NCBI RefSeq assembly: GCF_000190595.1
Contig: NC_015167.1
Span: forward strand, 1,167,501 to 1,231,500
Length of the DNA stretch: 64,000 bases
Reading direction: 5' to 3'
From: Cellulophaga lytica DSM 7489
GTDB lineage: Bacteria > Bacteroidota > Bacteroidia > Flavobacteriales > Flavobacteriaceae
The notes beneath the pieces are model-generated. The model was not told the DNA's origin. It searched no databases and was given only the letters and a program-made list of their open reading frames with translations. A program made the translations under genes and the position numbers. This document shows, piece after piece, positions 1 through 12,768 of the stretch; within the stretch, counting starts at the first letter, position 1, and each line of letters starts with the position of its first letter.

Positions 1-1164
<1,164 letters not shown>

Positions 1165-1230
1165 GTTTTGTAAATATTCTTAACAACCTAAAATCGTCCT
1201 AAACTAAACTCATTCTCTTTTTTTTAATCC

Positions 1231-1254
1231 AATAATACTACAAGTAGCATTATT
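1231..1254 (-). other. Hairpin in the 16S leader
   Basis: An 11-base inverted repeat with one G-U pair (AATAATACTAC, two-base gap, GTAGCATTATT on plus) lies between the 16S gene and its promoters. No T-run follows it on the minus strand, so a terminator is unlikely. It could be a processing or antitermination structure in the rRNA leader. Its role is inference. Confidence 0.45.
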
Positions 1255-1381
1255 TTGCTGTCTCTTCAATATGTCAAATGAACTTTTAATTCTTGTAGAA
1301 ATACTAGACTCGAACTAGTTGATTTTTAATAACAAATCATTCCAAAATTTCTTATCACTTTACCCTCTCTGAAAGCGGTTG

Positions 1382-1412
1382 CAAATGTAAAACGTTTTTT
1401 TAAACTGACAAA
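1382..1412 (-). promoter_or_regulatory. Proximal 16S rRNA promoter (P1)
   Basis: On the minus strand there is a TTTG (1412-1409), a 19-base gap and TACATTTG (1389-1382), a full match to the Bacteroidota -33/-7 pattern. It lies about 215 bases upstream of the 16S 5' end. The bases after the -7 box (GCAACCGCT) recur in the distal promoter at 1609-1638. Confidence 0.75.
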
Positions 1413-1608
1413 ATAAAAATTTAATTTATTTTACTATTAGTTTCGCTTTAACAACCCTAGCAAATTGGGAATGCAAAAATAGTATTTTTAATTGCTACAA
1501 AACAAGCTTTTAGTTACTTATTTTTCAACCTTTATATTATACTAATTTTACAACTGAATCAATGAACTTTGCTAACTTTACAACTGCTTGTTTCTCCGTT
1601 AGCGGCTG

Positions 1609-1638
1609 CAAATATACTCCCATTTTTAAACACCACAA
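1609..1638 (-). promoter_or_regulatory. Distal 16S rRNA promoter (P2)
   Basis: On the minus strand there is a TTG (1638-1636), a 19-base gap and TATATTTG (1616-1609). The downstream bases GCAGCCGCT nearly repeat those of the proximal promoter 227 bases away, so the two look like duplicated rRNA promoters. Confidence 0.7.
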
Positions 1639-1884
1639 GGCTTTTTTGATTCTTTTTTTAAAGTATTTTTATTTTATGCTTTAGAGCCCTATTTTTCAGA
1701 CACTTAAAACAACACACTTTTAACCTATTTTTTACCAAGCCTAAGCTTATTATTAAAAACTAGCCTAAAACAATATTACTTTACCGCCACAAAGGCGATT
1801 GTAAGGTTAAAGAATTTACGTTTACATTAACATAAATCAGAATTAATTTCTCCTAAAAACCACAAAGCCTGTATCCAAAACAAA

Positions 1885-1914
1885 AAAAGCTTAGAGTTTA
1901 CACCCTAAGCTTTT
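1885..1914 (-). terminator. glmS terminator
   Basis: A perfect 10-base stem (AAAAGCTTAG / CTAAGCTTTT) with a 10-base loop is followed by a T-run on the minus strand, 20 bases past the glmS stop. Confidence 0.8.
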
Positions 1915-1934
1915 ATATAAATTATAATTTTAGA

Positions 1935-3782
1935 TTACTCTACTGTAACAGACTTTGCTAAATTACGAGGCTGATCTACATTACAACCTCTCATTAATGC
2001 GATATGATACGATAACAACTGTAAAGGAATAGTTGTTAATAACGGCGTAAGAGCCTCTAAAGTTTCTGGAACCTCAATTACATGGTCTGCCAATTCCTTA
2101 ACTTGAACATCTCCTTCAGTAACAACTGCAATGATTTTACCCTTTCTTGATTTAATTTCTTGAATATTACTCACCACTTTTTCATAATGCCCCTTATTAG
2201 TTGCAATTACAATTACTGGCATAGATTCATCAATTAAAGCAATAGGTCCGTGTTTCATCTCAGCAGCCGGATACCCCTCTGCATGGATATAACTAATTTC
2301 TTTTAACTTTAAAGCTCCCTCTAAAGCAACAGGGAAATTATAACCTCTACCCAAATATAAACAGTTAGGAGAATCTTTATACACCTCCGCTATTTTCTCT
2401 ATTGCATCATTAGATTGTAGAGCAACTTCTACTTTAGTTGGAATATACTCTAACTCAGTTAAGAAACTTGTAAATTGCTCATCTGTTAAGCTTCCTTTTT
2501 CTTGAGCCAATTTTAAAGCAATTAAACTTAAAACTGTTATTTGAGTAGTAAACGCTTTTGTTGAAGCAACTCCAATTTCTGGGCCTGCATGAGTATAAGC
2601 ACCAGCATTAGTTTCTCTTGCAATAGAAGAACCAACTACATTACAAACACCAAATACAAATGCTCCGTTTTCTTTAGCCAACTTAATAGCAGCCAAAGTA
2701 TCTGCAGTTTCACCAGACTGGGAAATTGCTATTAAAACATCTTTATCTGTAATAACCGGATTTCTATACCTAAACTCAGACGCATATTCAACCTCTACAG
2801 GAATACGTGCTAAATCTTCAAAAATATACTCCGCTACCAAACCTGCATGCCATGATGTACCACAAGCAACAATAATTATACGATTTGCATTTACAAACTT
2901 ATCTAAATGCTCATCTATTCCTGCCATTTTTATTAGCTTTTGATCTGCTAACAATCTACCTCTGTAAGTATCTAAAATAGCTCTTGGCTGTTCATAAATC
3001 TCCTTTAACATAAAGTGATCATAACCACCTTTTTCTATCTCCTCTAAATTCATTTGCAATTCCAAAATATTTGGATATGCAACAGCATCATTCTTAATTT
3101 TTCTTAACTTAATTTCTTTACCAAGTCTAATAATAGCCATTTCTTCATCTTCTAGATAAACAGCATTATTTGTAAACTCAATAAAAGGAGATGCATCTGA
3201 AGCCACAAAGAATTCATTATCTCCCATACCAATTGCTAGCGGACTACCTAATTTAGCCACTACAATTTCATCTGGTTTTTTAATATCAAAAACAGCTATA
3301 GCGTAAGCACCAACAACCTCATTTAAGGCTAACTGAACTGCTTTACCTAACTTTACATTTTCTTTTTTCTGAACTTCCTCTATAAGATTGATTAAAACCT
3401 CTGTATCAGTATCTGATTCAAAAGTATACCCTCTTTTGATTAATTCTGTTTTTATAGACTCGTAGTTTTCTATAATTCCGTTGTGAATAATTACCAACTC
3501 ACCAGAATTAGAATAATGTGGATGCGAGTTAACATCATTAGGAACACCGTGAGTTGCCCACCTAGTGTGACCAATACCGATTGAACCTTTAGTAGATATT
3601 GTATCCTCTGACTTCTTTTTTAAATCAGATACTTTACCTTTAGTTTTAGCTAAATTTATTTTATCTCCATCAAATAATGCAACTCCTGCACTATCATATC
3701 CTCTATACTCTAAACGTTCTAATCCTTTTATAATAATGGGATAAGCCTCTCTGTGACCTATATACCCTACAATTCCACACAT
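1935..3782 (-). CDS. glmS: Glutamine--fructose-6-phosphate aminotransferase (isomerizing)
   Basis: This enzyme makes glucosamine 6-phosphate from fructose 6-phosphate and glutamine, the first step toward UDP-GlcNAc for peptidoglycan and lipid A. At 615 residues it has normal length. It starts MCGIVGYIG, so the nucleophile is Cys2 after removal of Met1, and the class II glutamine amidotransferase domain covers about residues 1-220. Two SIS sugar-isomerase domains follow, with the CGTSWHAG and SQSGETADT signatures. The C-terminus PRNLAKSVTVE is the conserved family tail. It is transcribed alone, with a -7 box upstream and a strong terminator downstream. I saw no glmS ribozyme-like leader. Confidence 0.97.
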   Translation of the reverse strand: MCGIVGYIGHREAYPIIIKGLERLEYRGYDSAGVALFDGDKINLAKTKGKVSDLKKKSEDTISTKGSIGIGHTRWATHGVPNDVNSHPHYSNSGELVIIHNGIIENYESIKTELIKRGYTFESDTDTEVLINLIEEVQKKENVKLGKAVQLALNEVVGAYAIAVFDIKKPDEIVVAKLGSPLAIGMGDNEFFVASDASPFIEFTNNAVYLEDEEMAIIRLGKEIKLRKIKNDAVAYPNILELQMNLEEIEKGGYDHFMLKEIYEQPRAILDTYRGRLLADQKLIKMAGIDEHLDKFVNANRIIIVACGTSWHAGLVAEYIFEDLARIPVEVEYASEFRYRNPVITDKDVLIAISQSGETADTLAAIKLAKENGAFVFGVCNVVGSSIARETNAGAYTHAGPEIGVASTKAFTTQITVLSLIALKLAQEKGSLTDEQFTSFLTELEYIPTKVEVALQSNDAIEKIAEVYKDSPNCLYLGRGYNFPVALEGALKLKEISYIHAEGYPAAEMKHGPIALIDESMPVIVIATNKGHYEKVVSNIQEIKSRKGKIIAVVTEGDVQVKELADHVIEVPETLEALTPLLTTIPLQLLSYHIALMRGCNVDQPRNLAKSVTVE

Positions 3783-3821
3783 AATGTATTAGTTATTAAT
3801 TATTATAGTTAATGTTTATGG

Positions 3822-3829
3822 CAAATCTA
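3822..3829 (-). promoter_or_regulatory. glmS -7 promoter box
   Basis: TAGATTTG on the minus strand, 40 bases before the glmS ATG, fits TAnnTTTG. No clear -33 TTG stands at 19 bases. Confidence 0.5.
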
Positions 3830-3909
3830 AATATAAATGCAAAAATAAAAAGCACTTAACAGTTATAATAACCTAAAAATACTACAAAAGGTATAAGTAG
3901 ACAGAGTTT

Positions 3910-6593
<2,684 letters not shown>

Positions 6594-6630
6594 AGAAGCT
6601 GATTTTTATTTATCAAAAAAGCGTAGGATG

Positions 6631-6638
6631 CAAAATTA
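6631..6638 (-). promoter_or_regulatory. -7 box for the GT5-like/DUF4270 operon
   Basis: TAATTTTG on the minus strand lies 38 bases upstream of the ATG at 6593. It faces the panC promoter in the 105-base divergent gap. Confidence 0.45.
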
Positions 6639-6669
6639 CAAAAATTATAGAGATTAACGGTAATTATAG

Positions 6670-6677
6670 TAAGTTTG
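6670..6677 (+). promoter_or_regulatory. panC -7 promoter box
   Basis: TAAGTTTG fits TAnnTTTG and ends 21 bases before the panC ATG. No TTG was seen at the -33 position. Confidence 0.5.
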
Positions 6678-6698
6678 CTGTCGTTTTAAATTAAATTT

Positions 6699-7544
6699 AT
6701 GCATATTTTTCATAAAATAGAAGAGTTAAAAAATCATTTTTCTACCGTATCTAAAGAAGAAACTGTGGGTATGGTGCCAACAATGGGTGCTTTACACAGC
6801 GGACACATTTCTTTAGTTAAAAAGGCTTTAAACGAGAATAATTACGTAATTGTGAGCATTTTTGTGAATCCAACGCAATTTAATAACGCTGAGGATTTAG
6901 AAAAATACCCTCAAACTTTACAAGAAGATATTACTCTTTTAAAAGAAGCTTCAGACAAAATTATTGTTTTTGCACCTTCTGCTTCCGAAATCTACAACAG
7001 TAACATAAAATCTGACAGCTATAACTTTGGCGGACTAGAAAAAGTTATGGAAGGAGAGTTTAGAGACGGTCATTTTGACGGAGTAGGTACAATTGTTGAA
7101 AAATTATTAAATATTGGCAAACCAGACAATGCCTATTTTGGAGAAAAAGATTACCAACAACTACAAATTATAAAAAAACTAGTTGACATTAAAAAAATAC
7201 CAGTAAACATAATTGGTTGCCCTATAGTAAGAGAAGAAAGCGGACTAGCAATGAGCTCTAGAAACGCACGCCTTTCTGCAGAATTACGTAATGAAGCTGC
7301 CTTTATTTACAAGACATTAAAAGAAGCTAAAATAAAATTTGGCACAAAAAGTGCTTTAGAAGTAAGTAAGTGGGTTACTGCACAATTTGATAAAAATAAA
7401 CTACTAGACTTAGAATATTTTACCATTACTAATGCAGATAATTTACAAACAATAAAAAGAAAATCTAAAAATAAAAAATATAGAGCCTTTATTGCCGTTT
7501 ATGCTAATGACATAAGACTTATAGACAATATAGCTTTAAATTAA
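6699..7544 (+). CDS. panC: Pantoate--beta-alanine ligase (pantothenate synthetase)
   Basis: Joins pantoate and beta-alanine with ATP to make pantothenate (vitamin B5), the precursor of coenzyme A, in the cytoplasm. At 281 residues it has normal length. The nucleotide-binding motif [11 protein letters not shown] is at residues 26-36, and the [10 protein letters not shown] and MSSRNARL family signatures follow. The panD gene, which makes the beta-alanine substrate, starts 13 bases downstream, so the two share a pathway and probably a transcript. Start chosen at the ATG before HIFHKIEEL, placed just after a -7 box. Confidence 0.97.
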   Translation: MHIFHKIEELKNHFSTVSKEETVGMVPTMGALHSGHISLVKKALNENNYVIVSIFVNPTQFNNAEDLEKYPQTLQEDITLLKEASDKIIVFAPSASEIYNSNIKSDSYNFGGLEKVMEGEFRDGHFDGVGTIVEKLLNIGKPDNAYFGEKDYQQLQIIKKLVDIKKIPVNIIGCPIVREESGLAMSSRNARLSAELRNEAAFIYKTLKEAKIKFGTKSALEVSKWVTAQFDKNKLLDLEYFTITNADNLQTIKRKSKNKKYRAFIAVYANDIRLIDNIALN

Positions 7545-7545
7545 T

Positions 7546-7553
7546 TACCTTTG
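7546..7553 (+). promoter_or_regulatory. -7 box abutting the panD start codon
   Basis: TACCTTTG ends only four bases before the panD ATG and begins just after the panC stop. If used, the transcript would begin at or within a base or two of the ATG, giving a leaderless mRNA in addition to read-through from panC. Confidence 0.45.
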
Positions 7554-7557
7554 TATT

Positions 7558-7908
7558 ATGCAGATAGAAGTAGTAAAATCTAAAATTCACCGTGTAAAAG
7601 TTACCGGTGCAGACTTAAACTATATTGGTAGCATTACTATTGATGAAGATTTAATGGATGCCGCTAATATTATTAGAGGAGAAAAAGTGCAAATTGTTAA
7701 CAACAATAATGGAGAACGATTAGAAACGTACGCAATACCAGGACCTAGAAAAAGTGGAGAAATTACACTTAATGGAGCTGCTGCACGTAAAGTTGCCGCT
7801 GGCGATATACTTATTTTAATTACCTATGCACGTATGGATATTGAAGAGGCTAAAAAATTTAACCCTTCTTTAGTATTCCCTAATGAAGAAAATAATTTAT
7901 TAAACTAA
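7558..7908 (+). CDS. panD: Aspartate 1-decarboxylase proenzyme
   Basis: Decarboxylates aspartate to beta-alanine for pantothenate synthesis. The 116-residue proenzyme has the self-cleavage site Gly24-Ser25 (YIGS followed by [13 protein letters not shown]); cleavage there creates the pyruvoyl cofactor on the new alpha chain. The conserved [12 protein letters not shown] segment follows. It sits between panC, its pathway partner, and a membrane protein gene on the same strand. Confidence 0.97.
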   Translation: MQIEVVKSKIHRVKVTGADLNYIGSITIDEDLMDAANIIRGEKVQIVNNNNGERLETYAIPGPRKSGEITLNGAAARKVAAGDILILITYARMDIEEAKKFNPSLVFPNEENNLLN

Positions 7909-7913
7909 CATAC

Positions 7914-8879
7914 TTGACCGCCTCCTTAAAAAAAACATTAAAAACAGTTTTACCAATTGCTTTTGGGCTGTTTTTAGTATGGTATTCATACAATTCTACT
8001 TCAGAAGAAGACAGAAAACAAATAATTTATTACATAAAGGAGGCCGATTTATTTTGGGTTAGCATCTCATTATTAATGGGTGTTTTAAGCCACGTTTCTA
8101 GAGCTATTAGATGGAACTATCTTTTAGAGCCACTTGGCTACAAACCTAAAATAATTAATAACATACTTATTATACTAACCTCATACTTTGCCAATTTAGG
8201 CATTCCTAGATCCGGAGAAATATTACGCGCAACGGCATTAACAACGTATGAGGATGTTCCTTTTGAAAAAGGTTTTGGAACTATTGTAACAGAGCGGGTT
8301 ATAGACCTTATTATGTTACTTTTAATTATTGTTATTACTTTTTTTTTACAGACCGATATTATTATTGACTTTTTTAAATCTAAAGGTTTTAATATCACAA
8401 AAATACTTGTACTGCTTGGTGTTGCCACCATTGGCGCTCTTGCTTTCTTTTATTTTATAAAAAAATCTACACATCCGTTTTTAGTAAAAATTAAAGACTT
8501 TGTAACTGGTCTTCTACAAGGTGTTACCAGTATTTTTAAAATGAAAAATAAATGGCCTTTTATTTTTCACACACTATTTATATGGAGTGTTTACATTGGT
8601 ATGTTTTGGGTTATAAAATTTACAGTACCAGAAACCATAGACCTATCTGTTAGTCAGCTTTTAGTTGCTTTTATTTTTGGAGCCTTTGCTATGACCGCAA
8701 CTAATGGTGGCATAGGGCTTTACCCAATTGTAGTAAGCAGCGCTTTAGCTATATTTGGCATTAGCAGTGTTTCTGGTGATGCTTTTGGTTGGATTATGTG
8801 GATTTCACAAACTTTATTAGTTGTTGTTTTTGGGGCAATATCTTTTCTACTATTGCCGTTATTAAAAAGAACCAAATAG
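7914..8879 (+). CDS. Flippase-like integral membrane protein (LPG synthase TM / UPF0104 type)
   Basis: A 321-residue polytopic membrane protein with about eight hydrophobic segments. It has hallmarks of the lysylphosphatidylglycerol synthase TM-region family: SHVSRAIRWNYLLEPLGYKP, FANLGIPRSGEILRATAL and the glycine-rich ATNGGIGLYPI segment. Members without the soluble aminoacyl-transferase domain, as here, are annotated as flippase-like; the substrate is unknown. The only start that keeps the whole first helix is a TTG 5 bases after the panD stop; the next ATG in frame falls inside the first helix. Cotranscription with panD is likely. Confidence 0.8.
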   Translation: MTASLKKTLKTVLPIAFGLFLVWYSYNSTSEEDRKQIIYYIKEADLFWVSISLLMGVLSHVSRAIRWNYLLEPLGYKPKIINNILIILTSYFANLGIPRSGEILRATALTTYEDVPFEKGFGTIVTERVIDLIMLLLIIVITFFLQTDIIIDFFKSKGFNITKILVLLGVATIGALAFFYFIKKSTHPFLVKIKDFVTGLLQGVTSIFKMKNKWPFIFHTLFIWSVYIGMFWVIKFTVPETIDLSVSQLLVAFIFGAFAMTATNGGIGLYPIVVSSALAIFGISSVSGDAFGWIMWISQTLLVVVFGAISFLLLPLLKRTK

Positions 8880-8907
8880 TTTTTTAGACTAAAGAACAAA
8901 CCCAAAA

Positions 8908-10041
8908 ATGAAAAAAATTACCTTAACCTTTGCCCTATTTATAGGGTTAAACGCATTTGCACAAGTAAAAACAGAAATTTTTGAATCTTTTAAGCTTCAA
9001 CAAAAAAGAGACATTAGTTATTACATTCCTGAAGAATACAATGAAGAAGACCAACATACACTAATTGTTGTTTTAGACGCAGAGTATTTATTTGATGACG
9101 TTGTAGCCAAAGCTAAATTTTACAGCAGATTTCATGGTATGCCACCTGCAATAGTGGTAGGTATTCATCAACAAGCACAGCAAGCACGTTTTAAAGATTG
9201 TTCTTTTAGCGAAGACAATGGCTTACCTACTGAAGAAGGAAAAGCTTTTTTTGAATTTTTAGGGATGGAAGTTGTTCCCAATATAGAAAGCACCTATAAC
9301 ATTTCACCTTTTAAAATGATTGTAGGCTATGACATTACAGCTAACTTTGAAAACTTTTATCTATTTAAAGAAAATCCACTTTTTAGCTCATACATAAGTA
9401 TATCACCAACTTTAGCACCAGAAATGGAATCTAGAGTTGCCAATAGAATTGGAGTAATAGACAAACAAATTTTTTATCATTTAATTGTAGAAAAAAATAG
9501 AAACGCTAAAGAGCTAGCAGAACTTAACACATCTTTAAAAACTATAGAAAAGGAAACTTTTAAATATTATTTTGATGTGTACGATACAGACCACACCTCT
9601 ATAGCTACATATGGTTTAGGAAAAGCTTTTGATGATATTTTTGAAATATTTAAACCAATTAGCCCTAAAGAATATAAAACTAAAATTTTAACATCAGAAG
9701 AGCCTGCTTATGCATATTTAGAAACCAAATACAACATTATTAAAGAAACATTTGGTTTTACAAAAAGAGTAGATCTTAATGATGTTATGGCTATTTATTC
9801 TGCAAGTAAAAAGAAAGAGGACCCAGAATCTTTAAAAGAATTATCTGATTTGTGTAAAAAAGAATTTCCAGATACTATGCTAGGTTTTTATTTTGAAGGA
9901 GAGTACTTTGAAGAGATTGGAGAACCAAAAAAAGCACTACGTACTTTTGAAAAAGCCTTTGGAATGGATGAAATAGACTTTTTAACCAAAGATATGGCTT
10001 TAGAAAAAATTGATGCTTTAAAAGCCGATTTTGGCTACTAA
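8908..10041 (+). CDS. Secreted alpha/beta-hydrolase-fold protein, probably without esterase serine, with TPR-like C-terminus
   Basis: A 377-residue protein with a cleavable signal peptide (cut after NAFAQ). Residues about 20-250 look like the esterase D/Fes-type alpha/beta hydrolase fold: YYIPEEYNEEDQHTLIVVLDAEYLF, and a C-terminal DTDHTSIATYG where the catalytic histidine is expected. The nucleophile elbow, normally GHSxGG, reads VGYDITANF, so Ser is replaced by Asp142. A helical region near 300-377 (YFEGEYFEEIGEPKKALRTF) resembles a tetratricopeptide repeat. It may be a non-catalytic binding protein; the fold is a family-level inference and the missing serine is directly visible. Confidence 0.7.
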   Translation: MKKITLTFALFIGLNAFAQVKTEIFESFKLQQKRDISYYIPEEYNEEDQHTLIVVLDAEYLFDDVVAKAKFYSRFHGMPPAIVVGIHQQAQQARFKDCSFSEDNGLPTEEGKAFFEFLGMEVVPNIESTYNISPFKMIVGYDITANFENFYLFKENPLFSSYISISPTLAPEMESRVANRIGVIDKQIFYHLIVEKNRNAKELAELNTSLKTIEKETFKYYFDVYDTDHTSIATYGLGKAFDDIFEIFKPISPKEYKTKILTSEEPAYAYLETKYNIIKETFGFTKRVDLNDVMAIYSASKKKEDPESLKELSDLCKKEFPDTMLGFYFEGEYFEEIGEPKKALRTFEKAFGMDEIDFLTKDMALEKIDALKADFGY

Positions 10042-10100
10042 AAACAAGCGCACAAAAGCACTATTTTTAAACTTAAAAAATAAAATTATAAACTTTATAG

Positions 10101-10108
10101 TACCTTTG
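10101..10108 (+). promoter_or_regulatory. radA -7 promoter box
   Basis: TACCTTTG matches TAnnTTTG and ends 22 bases before the radA ATG. The -33 position has no TTG. Confidence 0.5.
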
Positions 10109-10130
10109 GCTAAAACCAATAAATTAGGTA

Positions 10131-11492
10131 ATGGCTAAAACAAAAACAGCTTTTTTTTGTCAAAATTGTGGCACACAATATGCTAAATGGGCGGGACAAT
10201 GTGGCGCTTGTAAAGAGTGGAACACTATTGTTGAAGAAGTTATACAAAAAGAAGAAAAAAGCAGTTGGAAAACACCTAGTAACACCCCTAAAGTTGCAAC
10301 TAAACCTTTACGTGTTAAAGAAATTAGTACAGAAAAAGAATTACGCCTAAATACCTATGACCTTGAGTTTAACAGGGTTTTAGGTGGCGGCTTGGTTCCT
10401 GGCTCATTAACACTTTTGGGGGGAGAGCCCGGAATAGGAAAAAGTACACTATTACTACAAATTTCACTTAAATTACCTTATAAAACATTATATGTATCTG
10501 GAGAAGAAAGTCAGAAACAAATAAAAATGAGGGCAGACCGTATTACCACAAATAATGATACGTGTTTTATACTTACAGAAACCAAAACACAAAATATTTT
10601 TAAACAGGTTGAAGCTATAGAACCAGATATTTTAGTTATAGATTCTATACAAACACTCCACTCAGACTACATAGAGTCTGCCGCAGGTAGCATATCACAG
10701 ATTAGAGAATGTACTGCAGAACTTATAAAGTTTGCAAAAGAAACAAATACTCCCGTTATTTTAATTGGTCATATTACAAAAGATGGCACTATAGCCGGAC
10801 CAAAAATTTTAGAACACATGGTAGATACTGTTTTACAATTTGAGGGGGACCGAAATTATGTATACAGAATTTTACGTGCATTAAAAAACAGGTTTGGCTC
10901 TACAGCAGAATTAGGAATTTATGAGATGTTGGGTAGCGGTTTACGCGAAGTAAACAATCCTTCAGAGATTTTAATTTCTAAAAATGACGAAGGCCTAAGC
11001 GGAACAGCTATTTCTGCCTCTATAGAAGGTATGCGCCCTTTAATGATAGAAATACAAGCCCTTGTTAGTACTGCTGTGTACGGAACACCACAAAGGTCTA
11101 CAACAGGTTTTAATGCAAAAAGACTTAACATGTTATTAGCCGTTTTAGAAAAACGTGCTGGTTTTATGCTTGGTGCAAAAGATGTCTTCTTAAATATAAC
11201 TGGAGGTATTTCTGTAGATGACCCTGCTATTGACCTAGCTGTAATTGCAGCAATTTTGTCTAGCAACTCAGACATTGCAATTCCTAAAGGTGTATGTTTT
11301 GCCGCTGAAGTTGGTTTAGCAGGAGAAATTAGGCCCATACAACGCGTAGACCAACGTATATCCGAGGCAGAAAAACTTGGATTTACAGCCATATTTGTAT
11401 CCAAAAACAATAAAATCACCTTAAAAAATACAGTTATAAAAGTACACTTGGTCTCAAAAATTGAAGATGTAGTAAGAAGTTTGTTTAATTAA
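10131..11492 (+). CDS. radA: DNA repair protein RadA (Sms)
   Basis: A RecA-like ATPase that helps process recombination intermediates and branch migration. At 453 residues it has normal length. The N-terminal C4 zinc finger (CQNCGTQYAKWAGQCGAC) is intact. Walker A GGEPGIGKST lies at residues 97-106, the RadA-specific KNRFG motif at 252-256, and a Lon-protease-like C-terminal domain follows (GISVDDPAIDLAVIAAILSS). It has its own -7 box and a strong terminator 15 bases past the stop. Confidence 0.97.
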   Translation: MAKTKTAFFCQNCGTQYAKWAGQCGACKEWNTIVEEVIQKEEKSSWKTPSNTPKVATKPLRVKEISTEKELRLNTYDLEFNRVLGGGLVPGSLTLLGGEPGIGKSTLLLQISLKLPYKTLYVSGEESQKQIKMRADRITTNNDTCFILTETKTQNIFKQVEAIEPDILVIDSIQTLHSDYIESAAGSISQIRECTAELIKFAKETNTPVILIGHITKDGTIAGPKILEHMVDTVLQFEGDRNYVYRILRALKNRFGSTAELGIYEMLGSGLREVNNPSEILISKNDEGLSGTAISASIEGMRPLMIEIQALVSTAVYGTPQRSTTGFNAKRLNMLLAVLEKRAGFMLGAKDVFLNITGGISVDDPAIDLAVIAAILSSNSDIAIPKGVCFAAEVGLAGEIRPIQRVDQRISEAEKLGFTAIFVSKNNKITLKNTVIKVHLVSKIEDVVRSLFN

Positions 11493-11506
11493 ACAACTGC
11501 AAACAA

Positions 11507-11539
11507 AAAAGAGGCTGCACAATATGTACAGCCTCTTTT
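11507..11539. terminator. Bidirectional terminator between radA and the aldo/keto reductase gene
   Basis: An 11-base perfect stem (AAAAGAGGCTG / CAGCCTCTTTT) lies between two convergent genes, with A-run and T-run on the outer sides so that it can serve both strands. Confidence 0.85.
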
Positions 11540-11562
11540 CTATTTTACTTGTCTATTAAATA

Positions 11563-12609
11563 TTAAGGAGCTGGGTTGGGTATTTGCTTATGTATAGCCT
11601 CTATACCTTCTAAAACCTCATCTGTTAATTTTACATTTACGCTTCCAATATTTTCCTCTAGTTGCTTTAAATTTGTAGCTCCTATAATTGTACTTTTTAC
11701 AAACGGTCTAGAGTTTACGTATGCCAATGCCATTTGCGGTAAAGACAAGCTGTGCTCACGGGCTAAATCACAATACATTTGTGTTGCCTTCTGTGCATTT
11801 TCTCCACTATATCTGTTGTAATTAGGAAAAAGAGTTACCCTTGCATTTGCCGGTTGCAAACCTCCAAGGTATTTACCACTTAACACACCAAAACCTAATG
11901 GAGAATACGGTATTAAAGCAACATCTTCCCTCATTGATATTTCTGCTAAACCAACTTCAAAAGTTCTATTAAGCAAACTATAAGGGTTTTGTATAGTAGA
12001 CATGCGCGGCAATCTTCTGTGCACTTTACTTTCCTCTAAAAAACGCATAGTTCCCCAAGGGGTTTCATTAGACAAACCAATATGCTTAATTTTTCCGTCA
12101 TTTACTAAATCGCCTAAAGTATCTAATACTTGGTGAATATTATCTTCCCAAAAGTCATTTATTTTATGCTCATAACCTCTTTGCCCAAAGTAATTTGTTT
12201 GCCGTTCTGGCCAATGCAATTGATACAAATCTATAACATCTGTTTGTAAGCGTTTTAAACTGTTTTCTACTGCAGAAATTAACCCTTCTTTTTGGAAACC
12301 AGTTGTTCTTATATGCTTGGTAAAATCTGCTTTACCTGCAATTTTAGAAGCTAATACTACTTTGTCTCTGTTACCAGTTTCTTTAAACCACTTACCAATA
12401 ATTTTCTCTGTCTCTGCATACAACTCTGCCTTTGCCGGTACAGGGTACAATTCTGCAGTATCAAAAAAATTAACTCCTTGTTCTAAAGCATAATTCATTT
12501 GTTCAAATGCCTCATCAATATTATTTTGTCTGCCCCAAGTCATTGTGCCTAAGCAGATTTCACTTACCTCCAAATTAGTATGTGGTAATTTTGTGTATTT
12601 CATAGTCAT
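11563..12609 (-). CDS. Aldo/keto reductase (Tas-like)
   Basis: A 348-residue NADPH-dependent oxidoreductase of the aldo/keto reductase superfamily. The catalytic tetrad region is visible as GVNFFDTAELY (Asp and Tyr) and the NADPH-binding tail as STIIGATNLKQLEENI. The length and the LPHTNLEVSEICLGTMTWG start resemble E. coli Tas. The substrate cannot be read from sequence. Two possible starts lie two codons apart (MTM); the first is used here. It is monocistronic as far as I can see. Confidence 0.9.
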   Translation of the reverse strand: MTMKYTKLPHTNLEVSEICLGTMTWGRQNNIDEAFEQMNYALEQGVNFFDTAELYPVPAKAELYAETEKIIGKWFKETGNRDKVVLASKIAGKADFTKHIRTTGFQKEGLISAVENSLKRLQTDVIDLYQLHWPERQTNYFGQRGYEHKINDFWEDNIHQVLDTLGDLVNDGKIKHIGLSNETPWGTMRFLEESKVHRRLPRMSTIQNPYSLLNRTFEVGLAEISMREDVALIPYSPLGFGVLSGKYLGGLQPANARVTLFPNYNRYSGENAQKATQMYCDLAREHSLSLPQMALAYVNSRPFVKSTIIGATNLKQLEENIGSVNVKLTDEVLEGIEAIHKQIPNPAP

Positions 12610-12712
12610 TAATATGGTAAAAATTCTTCATGTTCTTAACCAAAGCTATGGAAATAAATACTCTAATCAAACATATATATTGGCATTTATCTTAGATTTT
12701 ACAATAAAAAAA

Positions 12713-12742
12713 CAGCGTTTATCTAAGTTAAGACAAACGCTG
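12713..12742 (-). terminator. Terminator of the cytochrome c lipoprotein gene
   Basis: CAGCGTTT pairs with AAACGCTG across a 14-base loop, with a T7 run after it on the minus strand, 27 bases past the stop at 12769. Confidence 0.7.
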
Positions 12743-12768
12743 CTTTTAAAAAGTTAAGTAAGATTTTT

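Larger units (their letters stand above)
1165..1934. other. Gene-free rRNA upstream region
   Basis: This 770-base, very AT-rich stretch holds no credible coding frame. It contains the two minus-strand rRNA promoters, the leader hairpin and, at its right end, the glmS terminator. Nothing else was recognised between about 1640 and 1880. Confidence 0.7.

Noticed and set aside
3783-3909. glmS ribozyme or riboswitch upstream of glmS
   Set aside because: The 127-base gap shows only a promoter box and no ribozyme-like pairing; the ribozyme is known mainly from Firmicutes.
12545-12757. Plus-strand frame of 70 codons overlapping the aldo/keto reductase start and the terminator
   Set aside because: It crosses a clear terminator hairpin and opposes a well-supported gene; composition is not coding-like.
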